Source: an uncultured Sphingorhabdus sp. (GTDB lineage: Bacteria; Pseudomonadota; Alphaproteobacteria; Sphingomonadales; Sphingomonadaceae). From it: a stretch of 16,958 bases of DNA. Both the position numbers and the translations under genes were made by a program. The DNA lies in contig CALMYW010000206.1 in assembly GCA_937873665.1 (NCBI GenBank), positions 1 through 16,958 on the forward strand, in the 5' to 3' direction. Below are positions 7,501 through 13,675 of the stretch, piece by piece. The notes below the pieces were generated by a model. The model worked only from the letters and a program-made list of their open reading frames with translations, was not told the origin of the DNA and did not search any database. Every line of letters starts with the position of its first letter. The first letter of the stretch is position 1.

Positions 7501-7718
7501 ATATGTATCTGTTGTGGTCGTTTGTGGCGCATCTTGGTCATCTGAGGCGTCACGACCGCATCAGGGAGGATCACATTAAGGCCTTGATGCCGCCCACTGC
7601 CTCGGCGATCGCCGACTTGGGCGGTGGGTCAGCGAAGGACCGAGAAGAGCGCAAGCGCACGCAGCTCGCCAAGATGAAGCACGATCAGCTTCTCATGAAG
7701 ATGAAGCGCGACGACTAA
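4527..7718 (+). CDS. calcineurin-like metallophosphoesterase fused to a STAND/NACHT-like NTPase (candidate defence protein)
   Basis: The product has 1063 residues from ATG 4527 (an in-frame ATG lies at 4488). Residues 6-300 form a metallophosphoesterase domain with all usual metal-binding motifs: D14-x-H16, G53-D54, G91-N-H-D94, T-H-H near 225-227 and G254-H-M-H257. After an acidic, Gly-rich linker (361-400) comes an NTPase-like module. It has a Walker-A-like A-R-P-E-Y-G-R-T-S at 421-429 with Arg in place of Lys, a Walker-B-like I-C-V-M-I-D-D-V at 492-499, a sensor-like R-Y-I-F-T-S-N at 521-527, and F-R-Y-R-G-V-M-E-Y-F-I-A-Y at 708-720, typical of the end of NACHT winged-helix regions. Residues 721-1063 are probably helical, with a very charged linker (787-835) and a basic tail. 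Known STAND proteins with nuclease or hydrolase effectors act in anti-phage defence. That role here is inferred from architecture and island context. Codon usage looks less GC-biased than in the flanks. Confidence 0.8.
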   Translation: MSDPDLITILHLSDFHYSRRKAPEQSIVVDALIDDLRKLCIGHRKPDLVLFTGDLVQAAGVDPHDEAYDFFIDRVSKATGTSDDRIFLTPGNHDLSRSVTENAADALRAWRADLGDANELDSLNRRFAAGEYDALTRDKFKAFTELECYLRANDYGHSRLVENAFVRVDRVEALNADIVTFNTAVLSAGGSNKFEDDERKLAVPEYAIMEAVKALTPGSLRIFTTHHPLSSLSESSARYLEGEITKHAHYHLFGHMHDPKPRSVSGLRGEVFTDQAGAVFTARRDYYIGYSLITIDRSTNHTEVLIRSYFKDRNEFDEGVDVHEGGKWYKDNEARQHFRKIATPVDLAKFRSHLAGEFKARLDEEDAAPGGGADLHGKFVEPPLMKTSIIEAKTTEQPTEIQLPVAFDDLLTNDRNAIIYARPEYGRTSLLRELQHRMVAQVDEVDFPRLPVILDFTQIAQNVSKVLGLVRGSAAPLPDGHDAEGLLKLGHICVMIDDVHFDDAKRMGILRDFVKVYPKARYIFTSNRDAVYRFGAKVNPEMPVRFDFIELQELKRRNMRQLITKFERCDDVEAWLDRLQEQFREINLPFTAANGTILLEIFGNNGKFAPVNRAVLMEQFVETTLEKAAENQSYRATFDFNNKANLLSYVAAWMARENVYVPLREDVRATMKRCLDEMGLDAPPLDELMLEFLGAKIFERRSEDRVAFRYRGVMEYFIAYRMTVDSVFKDWVMEKGRYLTFVNELLYYAGKTRNDPSLIDLVRDRHLELFGEATKHLQPIDLNVFDDFPLPKDEEGETIERAAERIVTPPLTKEEKDEEFDLDIPKDEEGRQEVYRPRIADIHEALNFSLILYSGLLRNFEHMADAKKREHLGHIWRSWATVMLDNARFAPRLATERKLRINGILYELQAPKGMSDASVLKQMLITLPHATIRMIASTMGTEKLRKQLIEPGLEEGLEPKVIKMFRVGLITELRLDETPGAVSDLVSALRGNMYLLWSFVAHLGHLRRHDRIREDHIKALMPPTASAIADLGGGSAKDREERKRTQLAKMKHDQLLMKMKRDD

Positions 7719-8079
7719 GATGCTTCGCGAGTGCCCAATAAACGACAAATCATGCGAAACAGCCCAGTGCAAAACCCGTATAGTTGCGCACTCCCGCGAA
7801 ATTGAAGTGAGCCTCAGTCACCCCCGCTGCCTTCGCAAGTCGTCCCAGTCGTCATGTACGTAAAACGGCCGCTTTGTCGAGCGACTATGGATCGGGACAA
7901 CAGGGCTGAATGTCTACTCTTTACGTTGCCGATCCTGAAAGCTGAATTGGTGCCATAGGCCCCTTTGCTGACCAAGGCTGCGCCTGAACAAGCGGCAGCT
8001 TTTGGGGAGCCAAGTTGAACCGTTGGACGTCAGCTATGTCAGCGAAAACGTCACGGACCAATATCTCGGAACGTTTATT
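7719..8079. other. intergenic region with degenerate dispersed repeats; possible right end of the island
   Basis: No coding sequence is apparent in these 361 bases. Two short segments recur elsewhere in the window. GGCCGCTTTGTC at 7867-7878, followed after one extra base by AGCGACTA, matches 12122-12141. CAAGCGGCAGCTTTT at 7989-8003 is an exact reverse complement of 12230-12244. They look like remnants of a dispersed intergenic repeat. I saw no clear terminator after the phosphoesterase-NTPase gene. Confidence 0.4.
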
Positions 8080-9231
8080 TCAAATTGTGTCTAACGTTGC
8101 GGCGACCGCGCGCAGGAAGGCAATGTTCTCCAGCTCGCGGTTGGTTGCCTCATCCATTGTGGTGCCATAGGCTGGATTTGCCGATAGCTTGACGATGGTC
8201 ACGGCGCGCGACGGATCGACATAGACCAGCTGGTTGTAGATCCCGATGGCGCTGAATTCGCCGCGATCCCCATTCGGCAGCCACCATTGGTACCCATAGC
8301 CAAGGTCGAGCGGATGGTCGGCAAGAATTGGCTGGCCAGGCTGGAGGTGCGAAGCATCGGCCCGCACCGATGCAGAAACCCAAGCTTCGGGCACGATCTG
8401 GCGGCCCTGCCAGCGGCCATTGTTGCGGTAAAGCTCGCCCAGCTTGGCAAAATCACGCGCTGTGACATTGAGGCCGGCAAAGGCCATTTCCATCCCGGTA
8501 CCATCCACCAGCCAATAGGCATCGGATTCAAATCCGAGTGGCTCGACCAGCTTTTCATGCATGTAATCGGTCAGCGAGCGACCAGTTGCCCTGACGAGCA
8601 GGGCACCGAGCGCCTGGGTATCGCCGCTGTTGTACCGGCAGACGGTGCCTGGCGTGGTTTCAGCGACCATCGTTGCGACGAAGGTGTCGAGTGACATTAC
8701 GCCAGCCATGGTTGCCCCAAGCCGGTGCACGTCGGAATTCGGATCGGCGTAGTCTTCGTTCCAACGCGCTCCCGAAGACATCTGCAGGACATTCTTGATA
8801 CTGACTCCATCGAAAGCCGAACCTGGCTCAACGGTTATGTAGTTGCTGATAGGCTCGTCGATTGACCCGATGTGGCCTTCGGCCAGAGCGATTCCGACAA
8901 GTGCGGAGACAAAGCTCTTCGCGACCGACCATGATATCCACTGTACGTCGCGGCCTCCGCTAAGACGGTACTGTTCGTGCCGGATGGCACCATCCTTCAG
9001 CACGAGCACCGCTGCCGTATCGGTCTGCGCGATAAACTCCTCGCAAGACCGCGTGCTTCGTTCGAAGTCATATGTGTCCGGCATCGCAATGGGAGTGCCC
9101 GTTTGCATTTCGAACGGCTGGTTCGATGCCGCCATCCGGGAAGCTGGCAGGATTGTCTTCAGGTTTGCAAAATTTTCGAACTGCGGCTGGCCCGTAAACA
9201 GGCCAAGATCGGTCAACTTGTTCTCAGACAT
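8080..9231 (-). CDS. serine hydrolase, beta-lactamase/class C esterase fold
   Basis: The 383-residue protein belongs to the beta-lactamase-related serine hydrolase family (penicillin-binding-protein fold; members include esterases and 6-aminohexanoate oligomer hydrolases). The nucleophile motif S-x-x-K is S102-V-A-K105 inside W-I-S-W-S-V-A-K-S-F. The second motif, with the conserved Tyr, is R-Y-N-S-G-D-T-Q at 199-206. The G-Y-G-Y-Q-W-W and G-I-Y-N-Q segments near the C-terminus complete the usual layout. No signal peptide is visible, so it is probably cytoplasmic. ATG 9231 has AGGAG about 9 bases upstream and lies 3 bases after the tetR-type stop, so the two form an operon. The substrate is unknown; ester or amide hydrolysis is the reasonable expectation. 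Beta-lactam resistance is not implied. Confidence 0.88.
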   Translation of the reverse strand: MSENKLTDLGLFTGQPQFENFANLKTILPASRMAASNQPFEMQTGTPIAMPDTYDFERSTRSCEEFIAQTDTAAVLVLKDGAIRHEQYRLSGGRDVQWISWSVAKSFVSALVGIALAEGHIGSIDEPISNYITVEPGSAFDGVSIKNVLQMSSGARWNEDYADPNSDVHRLGATMAGVMSLDTFVATMVAETTPGTVCRYNSGDTQALGALLVRATGRSLTDYMHEKLVEPLGFESDAYWLVDGTGMEMAFAGLNVTARDFAKLGELYRNNGRWQGRQIVPEAWVSASVRADASHLQPGQPILADHPLDLGYGYQWWLPNGDRGEFSAIGIYNQLVYVDPSRAVTIVKLSANPAYGTTMDEATNRELENIAFLRAVAATLDTI

Positions 9232-9234
9232 GGT

Positions 9235-9798
9235 TCAGGCTCCTGAAAAGGCTGGTTGAACGGGATCGACTAGTCGGTGCGCTGCAGCCCGCACGCTGCC
9301 AGCATGTTGCGGCGCCAGGCCGAGATGGCGGAAAAACGCTGCGCCGAAGGCCAGCGATACGGCAGCAAATGCGGCATCTGGTTCTGCTGCATCATCCAGC
9401 AGCGCGGTTACTTCGAGGATGACCTTGCTGTAGATCGCACCGAGCCGCTCACGCAGTGCCGGATCGCGCAGCGCCAGGTGCCACAGCTCCATGATGACGA
9501 CATTCGTGGTCTCGTCAGCAAAAATGCGGTCGAGCACCATGTCGAGGGCCTCGCCCGCCGATCCCCTTGCCGCTAGTTGCCGGAAATCCGTCTCGCCGCG
9601 CTCGAGCATTCTGTCGATCAGCGCGCTCACCATGTCCGCCCGATTGCCGATAAAATAGCGCACCAAGGGACGCGGCTGCCCCGCTTCTTCGGCCACATCG
9701 ACTAGCGTGGTCTTGGCGAATCCCTTGCGAACCACGCAGGCTTCGAACGCGGCGAGAATTTCCTCTCGCCGCTCTTCGCCAACCCTGGGTCTTGCCAT
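9235..9798 (-). CDS. TetR/AcrR family transcriptional regulator
   Basis: The 187-residue protein has the TetR layout. An N-terminal DNA-binding domain (about 8-55) carries the helix-turn-helix T-T-L-V-D-V-A-E-E-A-G followed by L-V-R-Y-F-I-G-N-R-A-D-M, where Y-F-x-x-(K/N/S) is the classic end of the recognition helix. The C-terminal half (60-187) is helical and would bind a ligand and dimerise. ATG 9798 has AGGGAG about 9 bases upstream. The gene is first in an operon with the serine hydrolase, and a perfect palindrome lies 23 bases upstream of its start, so it probably represses itself and the hydrolase until a small molecule, perhaps the hydrolase substrate, binds. Confidence 0.92.
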   Translation of the reverse strand: MARPRVGEERREEILAAFEACVVRKGFAKTTLVDVAEEAGQPRPLVRYFIGNRADMVSALIDRMLERGETDFRQLAARGSAGEALDMVLDRIFADETTNVVIMELWHLALRDPALRERLGAIYSKVILEVTALLDDAAEPDAAFAAVSLAFGAAFFRHLGLAPQHAGSVRAAAHRLVDPVQPAFSGA

Positions 9799-9820
9799 TG
9801 CAACACGCTCCCTAAGAATC

Positions 9821-9836
9821 TTGTCAAAAATGACAA
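9821..9836. promoter_or_regulatory. palindromic operator upstream of the tetR-type gene
   Basis: TTGTCA (9821-9826) and TGACAA (9831-9836) form a perfect 6-4-6 inverted repeat. Read on the minus strand it contains a TTGACA hexamer, a consensus -35 element, so a bound regulator would block the promoter. Its position just upstream of the TetR-family gene fits autoregulation. Confidence 0.6.
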
Positions 9837-9968
9837 TTAACTAAAGGAACGCCATAGTTCAATCGGCTAGTCGAATCGGAATAGGTCCATTCTTACCAAG
9901 CGCTGGTAGGGCGGAAGACTGAACCGACGTCGGCTTCCAGGAAGGTGGCCGCACTTCTCGAACGACCG

Positions 9969-9993
9969 CTCTGTCAGCGGAAGCCGCTCAGAG
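9969..9993 (-). terminator. hairpin downstream of the TonB-dependent receptor gene
   Basis: CTCTG (9969-9973) pairs with CAGAG (9989-9993), and AGCGG (9976-9980) with CCGCT (9984-9988), leaving a 2-base bulge and an AAG loop. It begins 6 bases past the receptor stop codon. A T tract is missing, so termination is uncertain. It also overlaps one copy of a dispersed short repeat. Confidence 0.35.
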
Positions 9994-9999
9994 TTCGCG

Positions 10000-12015
10000 C
10001 TAGAACGACATCCTCGCTGTCATGCGAACTTGCCGCGGTTCCACTGGGTGAATGTGCCGATCTTCAATTCCATCGACCGGCTCGCCAAGCAGACGCGAGG
10101 CGTACCAGTACGAAATATCCGGGTCCTTGGCATCGAACAGGTTCAGCACATCAAGTCCAATCCGAACCCTACCCGTTTCCCAATAGGCCCCCAGGTTCAC
10201 AAGCGTCGTCGCCTGCGAGCGCTGCGAGCCGTCTTCGATCAGCGGTGCGCTAGCAAAATGGCGGACCCGCGCGGTGGCAGTTATGCCAGGCAGGAGTTTG
10301 GCGCTGATCCCGCCGCCCAAAACGAACGAAGTGGCGCCAAGGATGAAATCCTGGCCGGCAGCGACGCCGCGAAACCGTGCGTGGGTCCATGATGCCGTGC
10401 TGTCGACTGTGACGCCAGGAACAGGATGCCAGAACAGGGCGAACTCGGTACCATAGCGGCGCGAGGCATCGTTGGGTTCGGTGGTTCCGGCGTCACCCAC
10501 AAAAACCAGTTCGGAGTCGAGATCGAGCCAAAAACCTACGAGCGACAGGTTGAGATTGCCGCGTTCGAGCCGGCCGCCAAGTTCCGCCCCTCGCGATCGC
10601 GCGAATACGGGAGCGCGGTCGACAGGTGCGCCACTGCCGGGATCGACTGTGATCGCAGCGCCGCGCACGTCGTTGGAATGGTAGCCCTCGCCATAATTGG
10701 CGTAAAATTCGAGCCCGTCATGGACCTTCCAGGCGAGCGCGACCTTGGGCGACACGATCCCCGCCGAACCCGTGCCGGAATTGGCGACGAGATCTGAGCG
10801 CACGTTGTAACCGATAGCATCGCCGCGTAGCCCTGCGACGAGGCGCAAGCTTGGCAAAAGCGAGGCTTCGACCTCGCCGAACAATTCGCCGCTGTATTCA
10901 TCGACGCGGTCCTCGCGCACGGTACCGGTGACCACTCCGGCGACGGTATGGTAGAGCCCGACCTTGCCGATCTGGTCCCAGCGCGTGTCGGCACCGATCC
11001 GCCAGGTCAGCTTTTCCCCCTTCCACTCGTGCCGGATCGCTCCGCCGAATACCCCGCGCCGGTCTACCTGCCGGAACTCGTCGCCATTTGCGGGATCGTC
11101 GAGGAAGTAGGTGAAGTTGGAGGTCAGTTGCAGACGCGAGCCGATCGCAAAGGCAGATACAGTGGTATCGCCGAACCTCCCGTTGAAGGTTAGCGCGATC
11201 CGACTGGCCTTCCCGCCCAGATTGGGGTCGATGTAGCCATTGCGGGGGATGAGTCCGGATGTGATCGCGCGCTCGGGCACCTGATCGGTCGAGACCCAGC
11301 TGTTGGTGTATCCAGAGAGGCCAAGCGACCAATCAGTGACAGAATATTTGAGCAGCCCGTTGAACTTGCGCTGGTGCTCATTGAGCACCCATGGGCCATT
11401 TGACAAAGTTGTCTCAACGGCGCCAAGCAGTGAGCCTTGGCCCAAATCGGTGCTACCAGCAAGCAGACCACGCCAGTAGCCGAACGATCCGCCGGTCACT
11501 TCAGCGAAGGGTCGGTCGAGCTTTGCCTTTGTGGTGTATCGCATCGTCCCCGCCGAGGAAAAATCGCCTTCGGTGGCATGATAGGGGCCCTTGGTGTAGT
11601 CGATCCGCTCGACCATCTCGGGGATCAGGAAGTTGAGATCGAGATAGCCTTGGCCGTGCCCGTGGCTCCGCATGTTGATTGGTGCGCCGTCGACATAGCC
11701 GGCCAGATCGGTCCCGTGATCGAGATTGAACCCGCGCAGGAAGTACTGGTTGGCCTTGCCCGAGCCCGAGTGCTGGGTAGCAACCAGGCCGGGAACGTTC
11801 TCGGCGAGTTCACCGACCCGGCCGATTGGCCGGTTTTCGAAATCGGCATAGCCGACCACGCCTTCCGATCCGCTGGTTGCAGTGCCGACCTGATCGAGGG
11901 CGCGGCCATAGACCACGATCTGGTCATCATCGGATGGTGTCGGAGAGCTTGCCCTGGCATTAGCTGGATTTGCGACAGCGACAGTGAACAGGATTGCAAC
12001 AGTCGTAGGCTTCAT
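10000..12015 (-). CDS. TonB-dependent outer-membrane receptor, substrate unknown
   Basis: The 671-residue protein has a signal peptide (1-20, cleavage after A-N-A), a possible TonB box D-Q-I-V-V-Y-G at 31-37, and a plug domain (about 42-165) with V-P-G-L-V-A-T, Y-F-L-R-G-F-N-L-D-H-G-T-D at 91-103 and V-E-R-I-D-Y-T-K-G-P at 135-144. A 22-strand-type beta barrel follows and ends in a C-terminal Phe, the usual outer-membrane assembly signal. A histidine-bearing stretch, M-R-S-H-G-H-G-Q-G-Y (115-124), sits in the plug and is characteristic of this receptor subfamily as I recall it. Whether it touches a metal-bearing ligand is open. ATG 12015 has AGGGG about 6 bases upstream. The gene is divergent from the exbB operon, which could energise it. 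It is not adjacent to an obvious biosynthetic or degradative partner. Confidence 0.9.
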   Translation of the reverse strand: MKPTTVAILFTVAVANPANARASSPTPSDDDQIVVYGRALDQVGTATSGSEGVVGYADFENRPIGRVGELAENVPGLVATQHSGSGKANQYFLRGFNLDHGTDLAGYVDGAPINMRSHGHGQGYLDLNFLIPEMVERIDYTKGPYHATEGDFSSAGTMRYTTKAKLDRPFAEVTGGSFGYWRGLLAGSTDLGQGSLLGAVETTLSNGPWVLNEHQRKFNGLLKYSVTDWSLGLSGYTNSWVSTDQVPERAITSGLIPRNGYIDPNLGGKASRIALTFNGRFGDTTVSAFAIGSRLQLTSNFTYFLDDPANGDEFRQVDRRGVFGGAIRHEWKGEKLTWRIGADTRWDQIGKVGLYHTVAGVVTGTVREDRVDEYSGELFGEVEASLLPSLRLVAGLRGDAIGYNVRSDLVANSGTGSAGIVSPKVALAWKVHDGLEFYANYGEGYHSNDVRGAAITVDPGSGAPVDRAPVFARSRGAELGGRLERGNLNLSLVGFWLDLDSELVFVGDAGTTEPNDASRRYGTEFALFWHPVPGVTVDSTASWTHARFRGVAAGQDFILGATSFVLGGGISAKLLPGITATARVRHFASAPLIEDGSQRSQATTLVNLGAYWETGRVRIGLDVLNLFDAKDPDISYWYASRLLGEPVDGIEDRHIHPVEPRQVRMTARMSF

Positions 12016-12447
12016 GCAGCGCCCCTACATGCTGTTGCACCCTGCTGCCCAGCATGATTCTGTTTGTCTCGATCATATGAATGAACGGCGCGTTTCGAAG
12101 ACTCCTACGAGGACCGCGAAAGGCCGCTTTGTCAGCGACTACAGCCTCAATGCCGTGCACGATGGAGAAGGGCTGATCCCGACCAGACCTGGTCCTTCCA
12201 ATCAGCCATCATGAACGTCCACTCCTGAAAAAAGCTGCCGCTTGGCCGCTTCAACGCTGACGGTCAGCAAGTGCCCTAGCCTAGTTCCGTTCCACGGAAC
12301 GTGAGCCTGTATGCCGGTTGCTGGCCGGATCAGCATCCTGCGCGGCGCACAGTGGGACTCCGATAATTCGACCCGAATCAAAGATGCTAATGCGAGTGAA
12401 TTGCAAGAAGGTGGAATTTCTGCGAATGACTCGCAGGATAGTTGCGA
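12016..12447. other. divergent intergenic region between receptor and exbB operon
   Basis: No gene is supported in these 432 bases. It contains a copy of the dispersed repeat (12117-12141), a 15-base segment (12230-12244) inverted relative to 7989-8003, and a 6-1-6 palindrome GCTGAC-G-GTCAGC at 12256-12268. A 7-3-7 palindrome at 12284-12300 has arms GTTCCGT and ACGGAAC. Two of the three Fur-like boxes lie at its right end. Promoters of both flanking genes must lie here, but I could not place them firmly. Confidence 0.5.
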
Positions 12448-12457
12448 ATGATTCGCA
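12391..12457 (+). promoter_or_regulatory. three Fur-box-like palindromes upstream of exbB
   Basis: Three 15-base 7-1-7 sites occur in a row. 12443-12457 is a perfect palindrome (TGCGAAT-G-ATTCGCA). 12421-12435 differs from it at one position. 12391-12405 differs at three. Start-to-start spacings are 30 and 22 bases. The 7-1-7 form matches the classical Fur box layout, and the downstream genes are iron-uptake genes, so Fur binding and repression under iron sufficiency are likely. The third site overlaps the ATG chosen for exbB. Confidence 0.65.
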
Positions 12458-13248
12458 AGATTCTGAAAGGGGTTTGTGGGGTGATCGGCAAGTTGCGGAT
12501 GATTGGGCTCCTCACCAGTTGTGGCGTCGCGGTTTGCCTGCCGGCAAGTGCGATGGCGCAAACGCCTGCCGTTCCAGCCAACCTGTCGGTCGGTGGGATG
12601 TTCATGGCGGCCGACTGGATCGTGAAGCTGGTCATGATCGGCCTGCTGATCGCCTCGCTGGTCACCTGGACCGTGTTTGTCGCCAAGGCTCTGGAGCTAC
12701 GCAAGGCGACGGCGAGCCAGCGTGCCATCCGTGATGGCGTGATTGCCCTGCGCTCGCTCGGCGATGCCAAGGCGAATCCCGCAGTCGCCGGCTCACCCCT
12801 GATCCGCGAGGCGAGCGAGGAGTTGAACCTCTCAGCCGACGCGCTCAGCGATACCGATGGCATCAAGGAGCGGGTGGTCTCGCGCTTTGAACGGCGCGAA
12901 GCAGCCGAGGCCCGGCGCATGACGCGCGGCGTCAATGCCCTGGCCACCATCGGCGCTACCGCTCCGTTCGTCGGCCTATTCGGCACAGTCTGGGGGATAA
13001 TGAACAGCTTCATCGGCATTGCCGAGAAGCAGACCACCAACCTCGCCGTCGTCGCTCCCGGCATCGCTGAAGCCCTTCTGGCCACCGCTCTGGGTCTGGT
13101 CGCGGCGATCCCGTCCGTGGTCATCTATAACCATTTCAGCCGGCAGATCGCCGCCCACCGGGCGCTGGTCTCCGATACGGCGGCGGCCATCCTGCGCCTT
13201 GTCTCGCGCGATCTCAGCCGCGGTACGACCAGCGTGGGCAGGAACTGA
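12448..13248 (+). CDS. exbB: TonB-system energiser ExbB
   Basis: The 266-residue MotA/TolQ/ExbB-family protein has a basic start and a hydrophobic segment ending in A-S-A-M-A-Q (about 18-38), probably a cleaved signal peptide. Membrane helix 1 is at about 57-78, there is a long cytoplasmic loop, then helices 2 and 3 (about 163-190 and 205-228). The family core is A-T-I-G-A-T-A-P-F-V-G-L-F-G-T-V-W-G-I-M-N (166-186) and A-P-G-I-A-E-A-L-L-A-T-A-L-G-L (203-217). With ExbD it forms the inner-membrane proton channel that powers TonB. ATG 12448 has AGGA 9 bases upstream. A GTG at 12481 with AAAGGGG 8 bases upstream is a serious alternative, because it leaves all Fur-like boxes outside the coding region and still keeps the signal peptide. 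The exbD gene follows after 4 bases. Confidence 0.92.
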   Translation: MIRKILKGVCGVIGKLRMIGLLTSCGVAVCLPASAMAQTPAVPANLSVGGMFMAADWIVKLVMIGLLIASLVTWTVFVAKALELRKATASQRAIRDGVIALRSLGDAKANPAVAGSPLIREASEELNLSADALSDTDGIKERVVSRFERREAAEARRMTRGVNALATIGATAPFVGLFGTVWGIMNSFIGIAEKQTTNLAVVAPGIAEALLATALGLVAAIPSVVIYNHFSRQIAAHRALVSDTAAAILRLVSRDLSRGTTSVGRN

Positions 13249-13252
13249 GATC

Positions 13253-13675
13253 ATGGCGATCCAGCTTCGCGACAGCAGCGACGACCTGCCGGTTAACCAC
13301 GAGATCAACGTCACCCCGTTCATCGACGTGATGCTGGTGCTGTTGATCATCTTCATGGTCGCCGCTCCGCTGGCGACAGTCGATGTGAAGGTCGATCTGC
13401 CGGTGTCCACCGCGCAGCCCGCGCCCAAGCCGGACAAGCCGGTGTTCCTGTCGATCCAGGCCGACGGGCGCATGCTGGTGGGCGAACACGAAGTGACAGC
13501 GGCAACTCTGGGCCAGGCCGTCGAGGCAGCAACTGCCGGCAACCGTGAACAGCGCGTGTTCCTGCGGGCCGACAAGGCGACTACCTATGACACGATCATG
13601 CAGGCCATGAACGGCCTGCGCGCGGCGGGATATCTGCACGTCGCACTGGTCGGGGCGGAGGGCACCGGCCAATGA
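13253..13675 (+). CDS. exbD: TonB-system protein ExbD
   Basis: The 140-residue ExbD/TolR-family protein has a short cytoplasmic start and a single membrane helix (about 22-42) containing I-N-V-T-P-F-I-D-V-M-L-V-L-L, where Asp25 is the conserved proton-handling residue. A periplasmic domain with V-F-L-R-A-D-K-A-T-T-Y follows. It works with ExbB and TonB in the inner membrane. ATG 13253 has AGGA 9 bases upstream and follows the exbB stop by 4 bases. Its own stop overlaps the tonB start (ATGA, 13672-13675), so the three genes are translationally linked. Confidence 0.94.
   Translation: MAIQLRDSSDDLPVNHEINVTPFIDVMLVLLIIFMVAAPLATVDVKVDLPVSTAQPAPKPDKPVFLSIQADGRMLVGEHEVTAATLGQAVEAATAGNREQRVFLRADKATTYDTIMQAMNGLRAAGYLHVALVGAEGTGQ

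Larger units (their letters stand above)
1394..7718. mobile_element. probable integrated element or genomic island at tRNA-Arg (boundaries unresolved)
   Basis: A serine recombinase cassette and a solitary conflict-type gene are inserted between a tRNA gene and ordinary metabolic genes. That is typical island architecture. The left limit is placed at the tRNA 3' end, and the right limit at the end of the metallophosphoesterase-NTPase gene. The true right end may lie anywhere in 7719-8079 or even beyond. No flanking direct repeat could be seen by eye, and I found no second copy of the tRNA 3' segment. The coordinates are therefore a working estimate. Confidence 0.4.

Noticed and set aside
1381..8079. 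Duplicated tRNA-Arg 3' end as an attachment repeat
   Set aside because: I looked for a second copy of the tRNA 3' segment (1370-1393) up to the serine hydrolase and found none. Serine recombinases also do not need long tRNA identities.
8080..9231. Reading the serine hydrolase as a beta-lactamase resistance gene
   Set aside because: There is no signal peptide, and the motifs fit the broad esterase/amide hydrolase group. Cytoplasmic location and operon with a TetR regulator do not point to antibiotic resistance.
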